Shown in pieces: positions 18,279 to 26,449 of a DNA stretch of 64,000 bases. A program made the translations under genes and the position numbers. The notes under the pieces were generated by a model. The model ran no database searches. It was given only the letters and a program-made list of their open reading frames with translations, and was not told the origin of the DNA. The stretch lies in assembly GCA_029257695.1 (NCBI GenBank), contig JARIAU010000062.1, positions 35,041 to 99,040 on the forward strand. The letters run 5' to 3'. Source of the stretch: Oscillospiraceae bacterium (GTDB lineage Bacteria; Bacillota; Clostridia; Oscillospirales; Oscillospiraceae). Position 1 is the stretch's first letter. Every line of letters starts with the position of its first letter.

Positions 18279-19070
18279 TCAAATCAGTCGATGTTCCCGT
18301 GTGGGAATGGCAGCAATCAACTTCCGGGTGTATTCTGCCTTGGGTTGGCGGAACACCGATTCCACCTCCCCTTCTTCCACCAGGTGCCCTCGCTGCATCA
18401 CTGCCACACGGCTGCAAAGCTTACGGACTACCTGTAGGTTGTGACTGATAAACAAAATCGACATTCCCGTCTCCCGGTTCAGCTTTTTCAGCAGGGTCAG
18501 AATCTGACCCTGGATGGTCACATCCAGTGCTGTGGTAGGCTCATCCGCCAAAAGCAGCTTGGGCCGCAGCACAATCGCCGCCGCAATCATAACCCGCTGG
18601 AGCATACCGCCGGACAACTGATGTGGGTACTTCTCGTAAATTCCGGCCGGATCCGGCAGATCAACCTCTTCCATAGCTTCAAGTGCCCGCTGTTTTCGTT
18701 CCTTAGCAGACAGTTTGGTATGGATGCGGAGACTCTCCTCCACTTGCGGTCCGATCCGCATCAGCGGGTCCAGACTGGTCATCGGCTCTTGAAAAACCAC
18801 CGCAATTTCGTTTCCCCGAATGGCCCGCAGCTCCCGCTCCGAGCATTGCAGCACCTCTTTTCCATCCAAAGTGATGCTGCCATCGACCTCTGCGCTGCGT
18901 TCCGGCAGCAAGCCGCTGACACACATGGCAGTCACGGTCTTCCCACTGCCCGATTCCCCGACCAAACCAAGAATTTCTCCCGGGGCAATGGAAAACGACA
19001 CCCCATCCACTGCCATGCGATCTTTGTCCGCACGATAAAAGTGGACACGCAGATTTTTTACTTCCAACAT
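18279..19070 (-). CDS. Peptide-type ABC transporter ATP-binding protein (DppD/OppD-like)
   Basis: 263 residues with Walker [19 protein letters not shown], signature [14 protein letters not shown], Walker [13 protein letters not shown] and H-loop ISHNLQVV. Start at 19070 (MLEVKNLRV) follows a GGAGGA site. It partners the second ATPase of the operon. It ends soon after the nucleotide-binding domain, so the Cys-containing oligo_HPY tail is absent. Substrate class (peptide, nickel or other) cannot be told from the ATPase. Confidence 0.9.
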   Translation of the reverse strand: MLEVKNLRVHFYRADKDRMAVDGVSFSIAPGEILGLVGESGSGKTVTAMCVSGLLPERSAEVDGSITLDGKEVLQCSERELRAIRGNEIAVVFQEPMTSLDPLMRIGPQVEESLRIHTKLSAKERKQRALEAMEEVDLPDPAGIYEKYPHQLSGGMLQRVMIAAAIVLRPKLLLADEPTTALDVTIQGQILTLLKKLNRETGMSILFISHNLQVVRKLCSRVAVMQRGHLVEEGEVESVFRQPKAEYTRKLIAAIPTREHRLI

Positions 19071-19086
19071 TGCCGTCTTCCTCCTC

Positions 19087-19893
19087 TCACCGCCGCCAAT
19101 CGGTCTGCTGCAGTCCTTCCGCAAGCAGACTGAATCCCAGCATCATCAGCACAATGGTTCCGCCCACACTCAAGGCATACCACGGGGCACTGTTGAGGTA
19201 GGTCTGGCTTTCACTCAGCATAGAGCCAAGGCTCGCCTGCGGCGGCTGGATGCCGATCCCGAGGAAACTCATGCTGGCCTCACTCAGCATGGCATTGTTC
19301 AGTCCAATGCTGACCGCCGGGAGCAAAACCGGCAAGGTGTTGGGGAGAATATGCAAGAACATCAGCCGCAGATCTCCCACCCCCATCAATTTGGCGCTTT
19401 TGACATAATTCAAATGACGGCATCGGGCAAACTCTCCCCGTACCACACGGGCAAAACTGGGAATAAACAGCACACCCAATGCCAAAATGATGTTGTAGGT
19501 TCCTCCCCCCACGACGCTAATGATAACAAGCGCCAACAAAATGGCCGGGAAGGCTGTGATCGAATCACAAATCCGGGTAAGGATCAAATCCGGAATTCCT
19601 CCGTAGTAGCCGCAAAAGCTGCCGATCAGAATGCCAAACACACTTCCAATCAGCACCACACAGAGCGCAATCAGCAGACTGGTTCCGGCCCCTTCCAAAA
19701 TACGGCTGAATAAATCCCGTCCGAACTGATCGGTCCCCAGCCAGTGGGCAGCGCTGGGGGGCTGCCGTTTTGCTGCTGCATCCATCATTGTTGTGGAATA
19801 GGGGGTCCAGACAAAGCCCAGTAAAATCAATGCAGTTACAACACCGGACAGGGCTCCGCCCACCCAGACAAAGGGATGTTTCGTTCGTTTCAT
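19087..19893 (-). CDS. Peptide-type ABC transporter permease (DppC-like)
   Basis: 268 residues with about six membrane helices. The N-terminal OppC-type segment (LGTDQFGRDLFSRILEGAGTSL) and the EAA-type loop (EFARCRHLNYVKSAKLMGVGD) that contacts the ATPase are present. It forms the translocation path with the DppB-like protein. The gene lies 15 bases after that permease and 16 bases before the first ATPase. Confidence 0.92.
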   Translation of the reverse strand: MKRTKHPFVWVGGALSGVVTALILLGFVWTPYSTTMMDAAAKRQPPSAAHWLGTDQFGRDLFSRILEGAGTSLLIALCVVLIGSVFGILIGSFCGYYGGIPDLILTRICDSITAFPAILLALVIISVVGGGTYNIILALGVLFIPSFARVVRGEFARCRHLNYVKSAKLMGVGDLRLMFLHILPNTLPVLLPAVSIGLNNAMLSEASMSFLGIGIQPPQASLGSMLSESQTYLNSAPWYALSVGGTIVLMMLGFSLLAEGLQQTDWRR

Positions 19894-19908
19894 GATGTTC
19901 CCCCTTTC

Positions 19909-20850
19909 TCAGTGGGTTCGGATGCGGGGATCCACCCAGGAAGACAGCAGATCTGCCAGAAAGTGAACCAGCACAATCCATGCGGCCATCAGCACCACAA
20001 TGGCTTGCACCACCGGAAAATCCCGGTTCCCAATGCTGGCCAGCAGCAGCCGTCCTATCCCGGGGATGGTAAACACCTGCTCGATGACAATGGTTCCGGT
20101 CATGATTTCCGCTGCAGACACCGCAAGAAACGCAATGGTGGGAATCAAGGCATTGCGCAGCACATGCCGCCGCAATGCATAACCTCTGGATGCCCCCCGA
20201 CTTTGCGAAGTGCGCACATAGTCCTGTCTCAATTCCGCTCCAATCGCTCCCCGAAGCATTTTCACTGTCATGGCAATGCGAGGAATGGCAATGGACAGTG
20301 CCGGAAACACCAGATAACCAAGGCATCCGGCCCAACTGTCGGTATAAGAAATAAAATTTCCCGGAACAAACAGATGGAAGGTCAGGCCAAAGATAAAACA
20401 GGCCAAAATGCCCACAAAAAAAGCAGGAACACTCATAACGACCTGATCCACTGCCGTAATCATCGTGTCTGCCCAGCGATTTCGAACTCGCCCTGCCAGA
20501 ATTCCCAGCGGAAGTGAGAGAATCACAGTAAACCCAAACGCCAGCAAGATGAGAAGGGCTGTCACCGGCAGCTTGTCTGCCAACATCGCCCGCACCGGCA
20601 TATGGTAGCTGTAACTCATACCAAAATCGCCCTGTACAAAAGCCGTGAGCCAGTGCCAATACCGCACAAAAAACGGGAGATCCAAACCAAGCTCAGACCG
20701 GAGTTCCGAAACCGCCTCCGGCGTTGCTTCGGTTCCCAGCATCTTGGTGGTCGGATCTCCCGGAATGATCTGGAATGCAAGAAAGGCGAGAAACGAAACA
20801 ATGAACAATGTAATAATGAGAGCAACTAGCTTTTTGGCTATGTTTTTCAC
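19909..20850 (-). CDS. Peptide-type ABC transporter permease (DppB-like)
   Basis: 313 residues with the OppB-type N-terminus (VSFLAFLAFQIIPGDPTTKMLG), six membrane helices and an EAA loop (LRQDYVRTSQSRGASRGYALRRHVLRNAL). It forms a heterodimer with the following permease. It sits 46 bases downstream of the binding-protein gene on the same strand. Confidence 0.92.
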   Translation of the reverse strand: MKNIAKKLVALIITLFIVSFLAFLAFQIIPGDPTTKMLGTEATPEAVSELRSELGLDLPFFVRYWHWLTAFVQGDFGMSYSYHMPVRAMLADKLPVTALLILLAFGFTVILSLPLGILAGRVRNRWADTMITAVDQVVMSVPAFFVGILACFIFGLTFHLFVPGNFISYTDSWAGCLGYLVFPALSIAIPRIAMTVKMLRGAIGAELRQDYVRTSQSRGASRGYALRRHVLRNALIPTIAFLAVSAAEIMTGTIVIEQVFTIPGIGRLLLASIGNRDFPVVQAIVVLMAAWIVLVHFLADLLSSWVDPRIRTH

Positions 20851-20896
20851 GCTTCTCGCCTTCCTTTTTCAAACAGTGGGACGGTATTCCGTCCCC

Positions 20897-22435
20897 TCAG
20901 TGCAGTGTGGACAGATCCATCACATACATGGGGTAAAACTGATACCCCTCCAGTGCAGGATGAATGGCCACAAAGTCTGCCAGATCCTGCAGATACACAT
21001 TAGCCGCCGTGTCGCTGAGAATGCGCAGGCACCGGCGGTACAACTCGGTGCGCTCAGCATCATCACCGGCATTTTGAGCGGCGGCATAGGTCTGATCATA
21101 CTCCGGATTATTGTAGTTGATCAGATTTTTACTGCTGTCACTGACCCAGCGAGACAGCAATGCAGTGGGACTCAGGATACTGGCATCAAAACCCACCACC
21201 GTAGCCTCAAAGGACCGATTGGCATAAACATCAGTCAGCCAGGTATTCCAGTCGATCTGTTCGATCTTGGCATTGATGCCTGCCGCAGCCAGCTGCTCCG
21301 CCAGCACCACTGCAGTATCCACATGGGGCTGGTAATTGCTGGGGACCTTGATGGTAAAGCTCAGTCCGTCCGGATAGCCCGCCTCAGTCAGCAGCGCCTT
21401 CGCCCGCTCCACATCGTGGGGATAGGCCTCAGCCAACTCCGGCTCAAAATACTTAGAAAAGCTGGGATACATAGAGGAGCCCAGTTTTGCTCCATGGCCG
21501 TCCGCCGTCAGCTCCATCATGGCATCCTTGTCCACCGCATAGCAAAGGGCCTGCCGCACCTTTTCGTTGGCAAAGGGCGCAAACGCCTCATTCAGGTAGA
21601 TCCCTTGCACCAGATTCATAGTGCCTTCCAGCACTTGGTACCCATTGGACAGGTTGTTGATCTGATCTGCAGTCAAATGACTCACCAGATCCAGTGCCCC
21701 GCTGTTCAAGGCAGTGAACAGTGCATTGGAGTCTTCATAAATCTGGAAAGTCACTCGCTCCAGTGCCGGAATGGCACCATAATAATCATCATTACGCTCC
21801 AGCACAAAGTTCTGCTGTACGCTCCGAGACACAAAGCGGAACGGGCCGGTACCCACCGGAGCGGTCGCCTGCTCTGCATAGTCCTTCGGCAGAATGAATA
21901 CGCTGGCGATGACACTCATAAAATCACTGTTCGGCTCGCCGAGGTGGAAGGTAAGGGTGTTTCCCTCCACCGTGCGCTCCTGAACAGCAGAAAGCGCCTC
22001 TACCACATGCTTGTAAACCGAGGTAGCGGCGCAGGTATCAAAGGAATAGAGCACATCGTCCATGGTGCAAGGCTTCCCATTGTGGAACACCACACCATCC
22101 CGAAGTGTAAAGGCATAGCTCCGCCCATCCTCCGAAACCTCCACAGAGGAAGCAACAGCTTCCACAAAGTTTCCGGTGGCATCAGGTTTCACCAAACCCT
22201 CAAAGACATTAAACATGACCTCTCTAGTTCCTGCGTCCGATGATTGAAACGGGTCAAGACTATCATCCAGGTCTTGGGCAATGCCCACGGAAATTTCTTT
22301 CTTCGTGGTCGCCGCCCCATCAGAAGATGAAGTTTCGTCGCTGGAAGTGCTGGGCTTGGTCGTTGCTCCTCCGCACGCGCTGAGTGAACACGCCAGCATG
22401 GCCACCGCCAGGAAAACTGCAAGAATTCGTTTCAT
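20897..22435 (-). CDS. Peptide-type ABC transporter substrate-binding lipoprotein (SBP family 5)
   Basis: 512 residues with a signal peptide and lipobox (LACSLSACGG near residue 20), a Ser/Thr-rich linker, and a family 5 extracellular solute-binding domain (SYAFTLRDGVVFHNGKPCTMDDVLYS, VGTGPFRF, KVRQALCYAVDKDAM, YDQTYAAAQNAGD). The family binds di- and oligopeptides, nickel complexes or, in some cases, sugars. The ligand cannot be read from the sequence. First gene of its operon, with its own promoter. Confidence 0.92.
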   Translation of the reverse strand: MKRILAVFLAVAMLACSLSACGGATTKPSTSSDETSSSDGAATTKKEISVGIAQDLDDSLDPFQSSDAGTREVMFNVFEGLVKPDATGNFVEAVASSVEVSEDGRSYAFTLRDGVVFHNGKPCTMDDVLYSFDTCAATSVYKHVVEALSAVQERTVEGNTLTFHLGEPNSDFMSVIASVFILPKDYAEQATAPVGTGPFRFVSRSVQQNFVLERNDDYYGAIPALERVTFQIYEDSNALFTALNSGALDLVSHLTADQINNLSNGYQVLEGTMNLVQGIYLNEAFAPFANEKVRQALCYAVDKDAMMELTADGHGAKLGSSMYPSFSKYFEPELAEAYPHDVERAKALLTEAGYPDGLSFTIKVPSNYQPHVDTAVVLAEQLAAAGINAKIEQIDWNTWLTDVYANRSFEATVVGFDASILSPTALLSRWVSDSSKNLINYNNPEYDQTYAAAQNAGDDAERTELYRRCLRILSDTAANVYLQDLADFVAIHPALEGYQFYPMYVMDLSTLH

Positions 22436-22518
22436 TGCTGTTCATTCTCCTTCCATTCATAGCATCATGAATGTTACAACAAAATAACTTCTTCTCCCAT
22501 TATTAAATTGCCATTCCT

Positions 22519-22546
22519 ATTATAATTCATCGCAAAAAAATAGCAA
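22519..22546 (-). promoter_or_regulatory. Promoter of the first peptide-type ABC operon
   Basis: On the minus strand TTGCTA (22541-22546), a 16-base spacer and TATAAT (22519-22524). Confidence 0.6.
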
Positions 22547-22624
22547 GTGCCATTCTTCCGGATTCCTTCGCATTTTTCCGCCCCACTTCCCACAAATTTA
22601 ACAAACATTTTACCCTTTTCCCCG

Positions 22625-22653
22625 TTGTCACCCCCCATGTTCTCCTGTATAAT
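22625..22653 (+). promoter_or_regulatory. Promoter of the CNNM/CBS gene
   Basis: TTGTCA (22625-22630), a 17-base spacer and TATAAT (22648-22653), about 90 bases before the start codon. Confidence 0.7.
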
Positions 22654-22739
22654 ATATCTTGCTTTACTTTAAGCATCTGCCAAGGAGGATGTACCTCAGC
22701 AGATCAACAAATTTGAACATAAGGAGAGAATCTCACCCC

Positions 22740-24005
22740 ATGAATGACGATACTATATCATCGATCATCCTCATCGTATTCCTGCTCGTTTGCTCGGCCT
22801 ATTTTTCCGCCACGGAAACTGCGTTTTCTTCACTGAACCGCACCCGCTTGAAAACACTGGCTGAAAAAGGCAACAAACGCGCAAAACAGACGCTGGAGCT
22901 GGCGGACAAATACGATCAGCTGCTCAGTTCCATTCTGGTTGGCAACAATGTGGTCAACATTGCCATGTCCTCCGTCGCCACTTTGATCTTTGTGGCTGCA
23001 TTCCCCAAGTATGGTGCATCCCTTTCCACCCTGATCATCACCATCGTGGTGTTGATCTTCGGCGAAATTTCCCCTAAGAGCCTGGCCAAAGAAAACCCGG
23101 AAAAACTGGCTATGCTTTCCACTCCCCTGCTTCGCATCATCATCTGGATCCTCACTCCCATCAACTTCCTGTTCTCTCAGTGGAAGCGCCTGCTGAACAA
23201 GCTGTTCAAGACCAGCACTGACCGGAGAATGACGCAGGACGAGCTTTTGATGCTGGTGGACGAGGTTTCTCACGATGGCAGCATCGACGAAGAGGAAGGC
23301 GACCTGCTGCGCAGTGCCATCGAATTCACCGATCTGGATGCCGAGGATATTCTGACGCACCGTGTGGATCTGGACGCCGTTCCGATCAATGCTACCAAAG
23401 AGGAAGTGGCACGCGTCTTTTGTGAGACTCGTTTCTCCCGCTTGCCCGTCTATGACGGCACCATCGACAACATTGTCGGTGTGCTGCATCAGAAGGACTT
23501 TTATACCGGCAGCGGCATCAGCGATCAGCCCCTGACGGAGCTGATGAAGGAGCCGGTGTATGTGCCGGAATCCGTAAAAATCAGCGATCTTCTTAAGGTG
23601 CTGCAAAAGCACAAATCTCATATCGCCGTGGTCAGCGATGAGTACGGCGGCACCGTTGGCATCGTCACCATGGAGGATATTCTGGAAGAACTGGTGGGTG
23701 ACATCTGGGATGAACACGACGAAGTCATTGAAACCTTCCACAAACTGGATGAAAACTCTTACTCCGTGCTGTGTTCGGAAAATCTGGAGGAGCTGGAACG
23801 CTTTTTCGATTTGGACCTGGATTCCGACTGCACTTCTATCAGTGGATGGGTGCTGGAACAGCTCCAGCGCATCCCGGAGGAAGGCGACAGCTTTGACTAC
23901 GGTCCTCTGCACATTACCGTAACTTCCACCGATTCCCACCGTGTGATGGAAATTCGCGTGGACCGTGCAACCCCCTCTTCCGAAGCCGAGGCAAAAATCA
24001 ACTAA
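22740..24005 (+). CDS. HlyC/CorC (CNNM) family membrane protein with CBS pair
   Basis: 421 residues. A DUF21/CNNM membrane domain of about 180 residues begins with SAYFSATETAFSSLNRTRLK and has three to four helices. A CBS pair follows (LDAVPINATKEEVARVFCETRFSRLPVYDG and FRx-type HIAVVSDEYGGTVGIVTMEDILEELVGDI). A CorC_HlyC domain (DLDLDSDCTSISGWVLEQL) ends it. The family is linked to magnesium or cobalt efflux and nucleotide sensing. Start 22740 follows AAGGAGAG; the longer frame to 22659 begins at the promoter. Confidence 0.93.
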   Translation: MNDDTISSIILIVFLLVCSAYFSATETAFSSLNRTRLKTLAEKGNKRAKQTLELADKYDQLLSSILVGNNVVNIAMSSVATLIFVAAFPKYGASLSTLIITIVVLIFGEISPKSLAKENPEKLAMLSTPLLRIIIWILTPINFLFSQWKRLLNKLFKTSTDRRMTQDELLMLVDEVSHDGSIDEEEGDLLRSAIEFTDLDAEDILTHRVDLDAVPINATKEEVARVFCETRFSRLPVYDGTIDNIVGVLHQKDFYTGSGISDQPLTELMKEPVYVPESVKISDLLKVLQKHKSHIAVVSDEYGGTVGIVTMEDILEELVGDIWDEHDEVIETFHKLDENSYSVLCSENLEELERFFDLDLDSDCTSISGWVLEQLQRIPEEGDSFDYGPLHITVTSTDSHRVMEIRVDRATPSSEAEAKIN

Positions 24006-24022
24006 AATTTCCTGATAATGCT

Positions 24023-24051
24023 TTGCATTATCGTGCATTTTATGGCATAAT
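24023..24051 (+). promoter_or_regulatory. Promoter of the flavodiiron gene
   Basis: TTGCAT (24023-24028), a 17-base spacer and CATAAT (24046-24051). Confidence 0.6.
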
Positions 24052-24062
24052 AAGGCTATGTC

Positions 24063-24088
24063 CGGGCTGTCCCCCTGGGGACAGCCCG
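24063..24088 (+). terminator. Hairpin with T run at the 5' end of the flavodiiron transcript
   Basis: A 12-base GC-rich stem (24063-24074 with 24077-24088) followed by TTCTTTTT. It lies about five bases after the start site predicted from the upstream promoter, so it could act as an attenuator or stabilising 5' hairpin as well as ending the upstream message. Confidence 0.6.
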
Positions 24089-24112
24089 ATTCTTTTTCTG
24101 GAGGCGTTGCAT

Positions 24113-25261
24113 ATGATAAGTAAAGAGATCCGTTATATCGGCGTCAATGACCACGACCTTGATCTGTTTGAAGGGCAGTATCCCGTATACAGCGGTATGT
24201 CCTACAATTCCTATTTGATTCTGGATGAAAAGATTGCGGTTATGGACACTGTGGATGCCAGCAAGGGCCCTGAGTTTTTGGACAACCTGCAGCGTGAGCT
24301 GGGCGGGCGTTCTCCCGATTATCTTGTGGTTCACCATATGGAACCGGATCACTCTGCCAGCATTCAGGCTTTGGTAGAGCGCTATCCTCAGGTGCGCATT
24401 GTCGCCTCTGCAAAAGCGCTGCAGATGATGCCTCAGTACTTCGATCTGGACCTAAGTCAGGCGATTGCCGTCAAAGAAGGCGATCTGCTGAATTTGGGTC
24501 GTCACAAGCTGTCCTTTGTCATGGCACCCATGGTCCATTGGCCCGAGGTCATGTTCAGTTTTGAAACCACGGAAAAGGTTTTGTTCAGTGCCGATGCCTT
24601 TGGCAAGTTCGGTGCTTTGGATGTGGATCAGCCTTGGGAAAGCGAAGCCTGCCGCTACTATTTCAATATTGTGGGTAAATACGGTCCCCAGGTACAGGCG
24701 GTCTTGAAAAAAGCTGCCGCTCTGGATATTCAAACGATTTGCCCCCTGCACGGCCCCATCCTCTCGGCGCCTGTGGAGCCTTACATCGATCTCTACCGCA
24801 CTTGGAGCAGCTACACTCCGGAATGCGAGGGCGTATTCCTCGCTTACGCTTCCATTCACGGAAATACAGCTGACACCGCTCATCACCTGAAGGCATTGCT
24901 GGAAGAGCAGCATTGCCCCCATGTGGAGATGCTGGACCTGACCCGAGACGACCTCTCCGATGCCTTGGCTGAAGCATTCCGCTATGGAAAGATGATTCTG
25001 TGCGCCTCCAGCTACAACGCCAATGTCATGCCGGCCATGGAGGACTTCCTCCATCACCTGCAAGGAAAAAACTACCAGAACCGCACAGTAGCTCTGGTGG
25101 AAAACGGCTCTTGGGCTCCTTCGGCCAACCGTGCCATGACCGCTCTTCTGGAACCCATGAAAAATGTCACGATTCTGCCTGAAACCGTCACCATCCGTGG
25201 CAAGGAAAAGGAAAGTGATCTTCCCGCCATGCAGGCTTTGGTTCAGGCCATTTTGAAATAA
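24113..25261 (+). CDS. Flavodiiron protein (A-type flavoprotein, O2/NO reductase)
   Basis: 382 residues. An N-terminal metallo-beta-lactamase-like domain holds the diiron ligands H75-x-E77-x-D79-H80 (HHMEPDH), further His in MVHWPEVMF and CPLHGPI, and Asp in SADAFGKFG. A C-terminal flavodoxin domain (VFLAYASIHGNTADTAHHLKALL) binds FMN. Such proteins reduce oxygen to water or nitric oxide to nitrous oxide and protect anaerobes. No rubredoxin domain is fused, so electrons must come from a separate partner. The start at 24113 follows GGAGG. Confidence 0.95.
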   Translation: MISKEIRYIGVNDHDLDLFEGQYPVYSGMSYNSYLILDEKIAVMDTVDASKGPEFLDNLQRELGGRSPDYLVVHHMEPDHSASIQALVERYPQVRIVASAKALQMMPQYFDLDLSQAIAVKEGDLLNLGRHKLSFVMAPMVHWPEVMFSFETTEKVLFSADAFGKFGALDVDQPWESEACRYYFNIVGKYGPQVQAVLKKAAALDIQTICPLHGPILSAPVEPYIDLYRTWSSYTPECEGVFLAYASIHGNTADTAHHLKALLEEQHCPHVEMLDLTRDDLSDALAEAFRYGKMILCASSYNANVMPAMEDFLHHLQGKNYQNRTVALVENGSWAPSANRAMTALLEPMKNVTILPETVTIRGKEKESDLPAMQALVQAILK

Positions 25262-25274
25262 TCTGCAAACGACG

Positions 25275-25314
25275 AAACCCCCGAAGTGATTCGCTCAAAT
25301 CACTTCGGGGGTTT
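25275..25314. terminator. Bidirectional terminator between convergent genes
   Basis: A 16-base stem (25275-25290 with 25299-25314) with an eight-base loop sits between the flavodiiron gene and the zinc-ribbon gene; A and T runs flank both sides. Confidence 0.85.
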
Positions 25315-25330
25315 GTTTTATCAAATAGGT

Positions 25331-26242
25331 TTATTCCGCAGCTTTCACTCGGATGACCACTTCCACCTTCTCCATGCCGGAGGTGACCGTCATCTTCGTC
25401 TTTCCTGCCGTCACGCCCGTCACCGTGGCCACATTGCCATCGGCAGAAACGGTTGCAATGGAAGAATCCACCATCTCAAAGGTATAGTTGCTGCCATCGC
25501 CGCCGGCCGCCTTCAGAGGAATGCTCTCTCCGGCCTTCAGGGTGAAGTCATCACTCTCCCAATCATAGCAGGTCAAGACAATGGTGGATGCACCGGGCTC
25601 CGCCACCGTTGCCTCTGCACAGGTAACTGCACATTCTGCCGTCACGCCGGCCGCAGACGCTGTGATGGTGCAGCTTCCTTCTGCCACCGTAGTGACATTG
25701 CCGGAGGCATCTACCGTAGCCACTTCAGGATCACTGGTGGACCAAACCACCTGACCAACCCAATTTTCCGGATTCAGTGTCGCCGTCAGCTGCGCAGAAG
25801 AACCGGGTGTCAGGCTCAACTCGGTCTGATCCAGCGTCAAGCCATCCGGTGCCACCACAGCGCCGGGATCTGTCGCTCCACTGCCGGCCCCATTCGGCTC
25901 CACCTGACTGCTGACCGCACCACCGGGTGTGTTCTGCTTCATATCTGCCAGCATAGAATGCACAAAAAATCCAATCAGCACCACCGCTGCCACAATCAGC
26001 ACCACAGACAGCACAATACCCGCCACCGCAAGGGGGCTTCTGGCGCCGCCGTAGCCGCCGCCACGGGTGTTGGTATGCACCCGGTCACCGGCCCGTGTTT
26101 TGCGTCCGGACCCTCGGTTTACTTTTTTCCCGTTAGGCGCCGTGTCACAGAAGGGGCAGGCACGGTAAGTGGCTGCATAATCTTCTCCGCAAAACTCACA
26201 ATGAATCAGCTCCGGCTGATTATCGCTGTAAAATTCGCTCAT
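25331..26242 (-). CDS. Zinc-ribbon membrane protein with bacterial Ig-like (Big_2) domains
   Basis: 303 residues. A four-Cys zinc ribbon at residues 15-32 (CEFCG and CPFCD) is followed by a basic Gly/Arg-rich linker and one membrane helix (about residues 72-95). The outer part holds a Big_2 domain (LTLDQTELSLTPGSSAQLTATLNPENW, WSTSDPEVATVDASGNVTTVAEGSCTITA) and a second, more degenerate one (SSIATVSADGNVATVTGVTAGKTKMTV). The ribbon would be cytoplasmic and the Ig domains outside. GAGGAGA precedes the start. The function is unknown. It is divergent from the AAA ATPase gene. Confidence 0.85.
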   Translation of the reverse strand: MSEFYSDNQPELIHCEFCGEDYAATYRACPFCDTAPNGKKVNRGSGRKTRAGDRVHTNTRGGGYGGARSPLAVAGIVLSVVLIVAAVVLIGFFVHSMLADMKQNTPGGAVSSQVEPNGAGSGATDPGAVVAPDGLTLDQTELSLTPGSSAQLTATLNPENWVGQVVWSTSDPEVATVDASGNVTTVAEGSCTITASAAGVTAECAVTCAEATVAEPGASTIVLTCYDWESDDFTLKAGESIPLKAAGGDGSNYTFEMVDSSIATVSADGNVATVTGVTAGKTKMTVTSGMEKVEVVIRVKAAE

Positions 26243-26295
26243 GATAGATGTCTCCTCTCGTTGGGTCTACATAAAAACATCAATTATACCTTAAT

Positions 26296-26324
26296 ATAAT
26301 ACCCAATTCTCCTTCCCCCGTCAA
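26296..26324 (-). promoter_or_regulatory. Promoter of the zinc-ribbon/Big_2 gene
   Basis: On the minus strand TTGACG (26319-26324), a 17-base spacer and TATTAT (26296-26301). Confidence 0.6.
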
Positions 26325-26370
26325 CAGGAAATCCGTAAACAAATTGCTTTTCCGACCCTTCGGCTATCCC

Positions 26371-26399
26371 TTGACCGGTCGGAATGACTCCTTTATAAT
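26371..26399 (+). promoter_or_regulatory. Promoter of the CbxX-type AAA gene
   Basis: TTGACC (26371-26376), a 17-base spacer and TATAAT (26394-26399), about 50 bases before the start codon. Confidence 0.75.
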
Positions 26400-26449
26400 A
26401 TAGGCAGATTCGAATTGCAGCCCCGGTCTTGTCCGGGCAGGAGGTTCTT

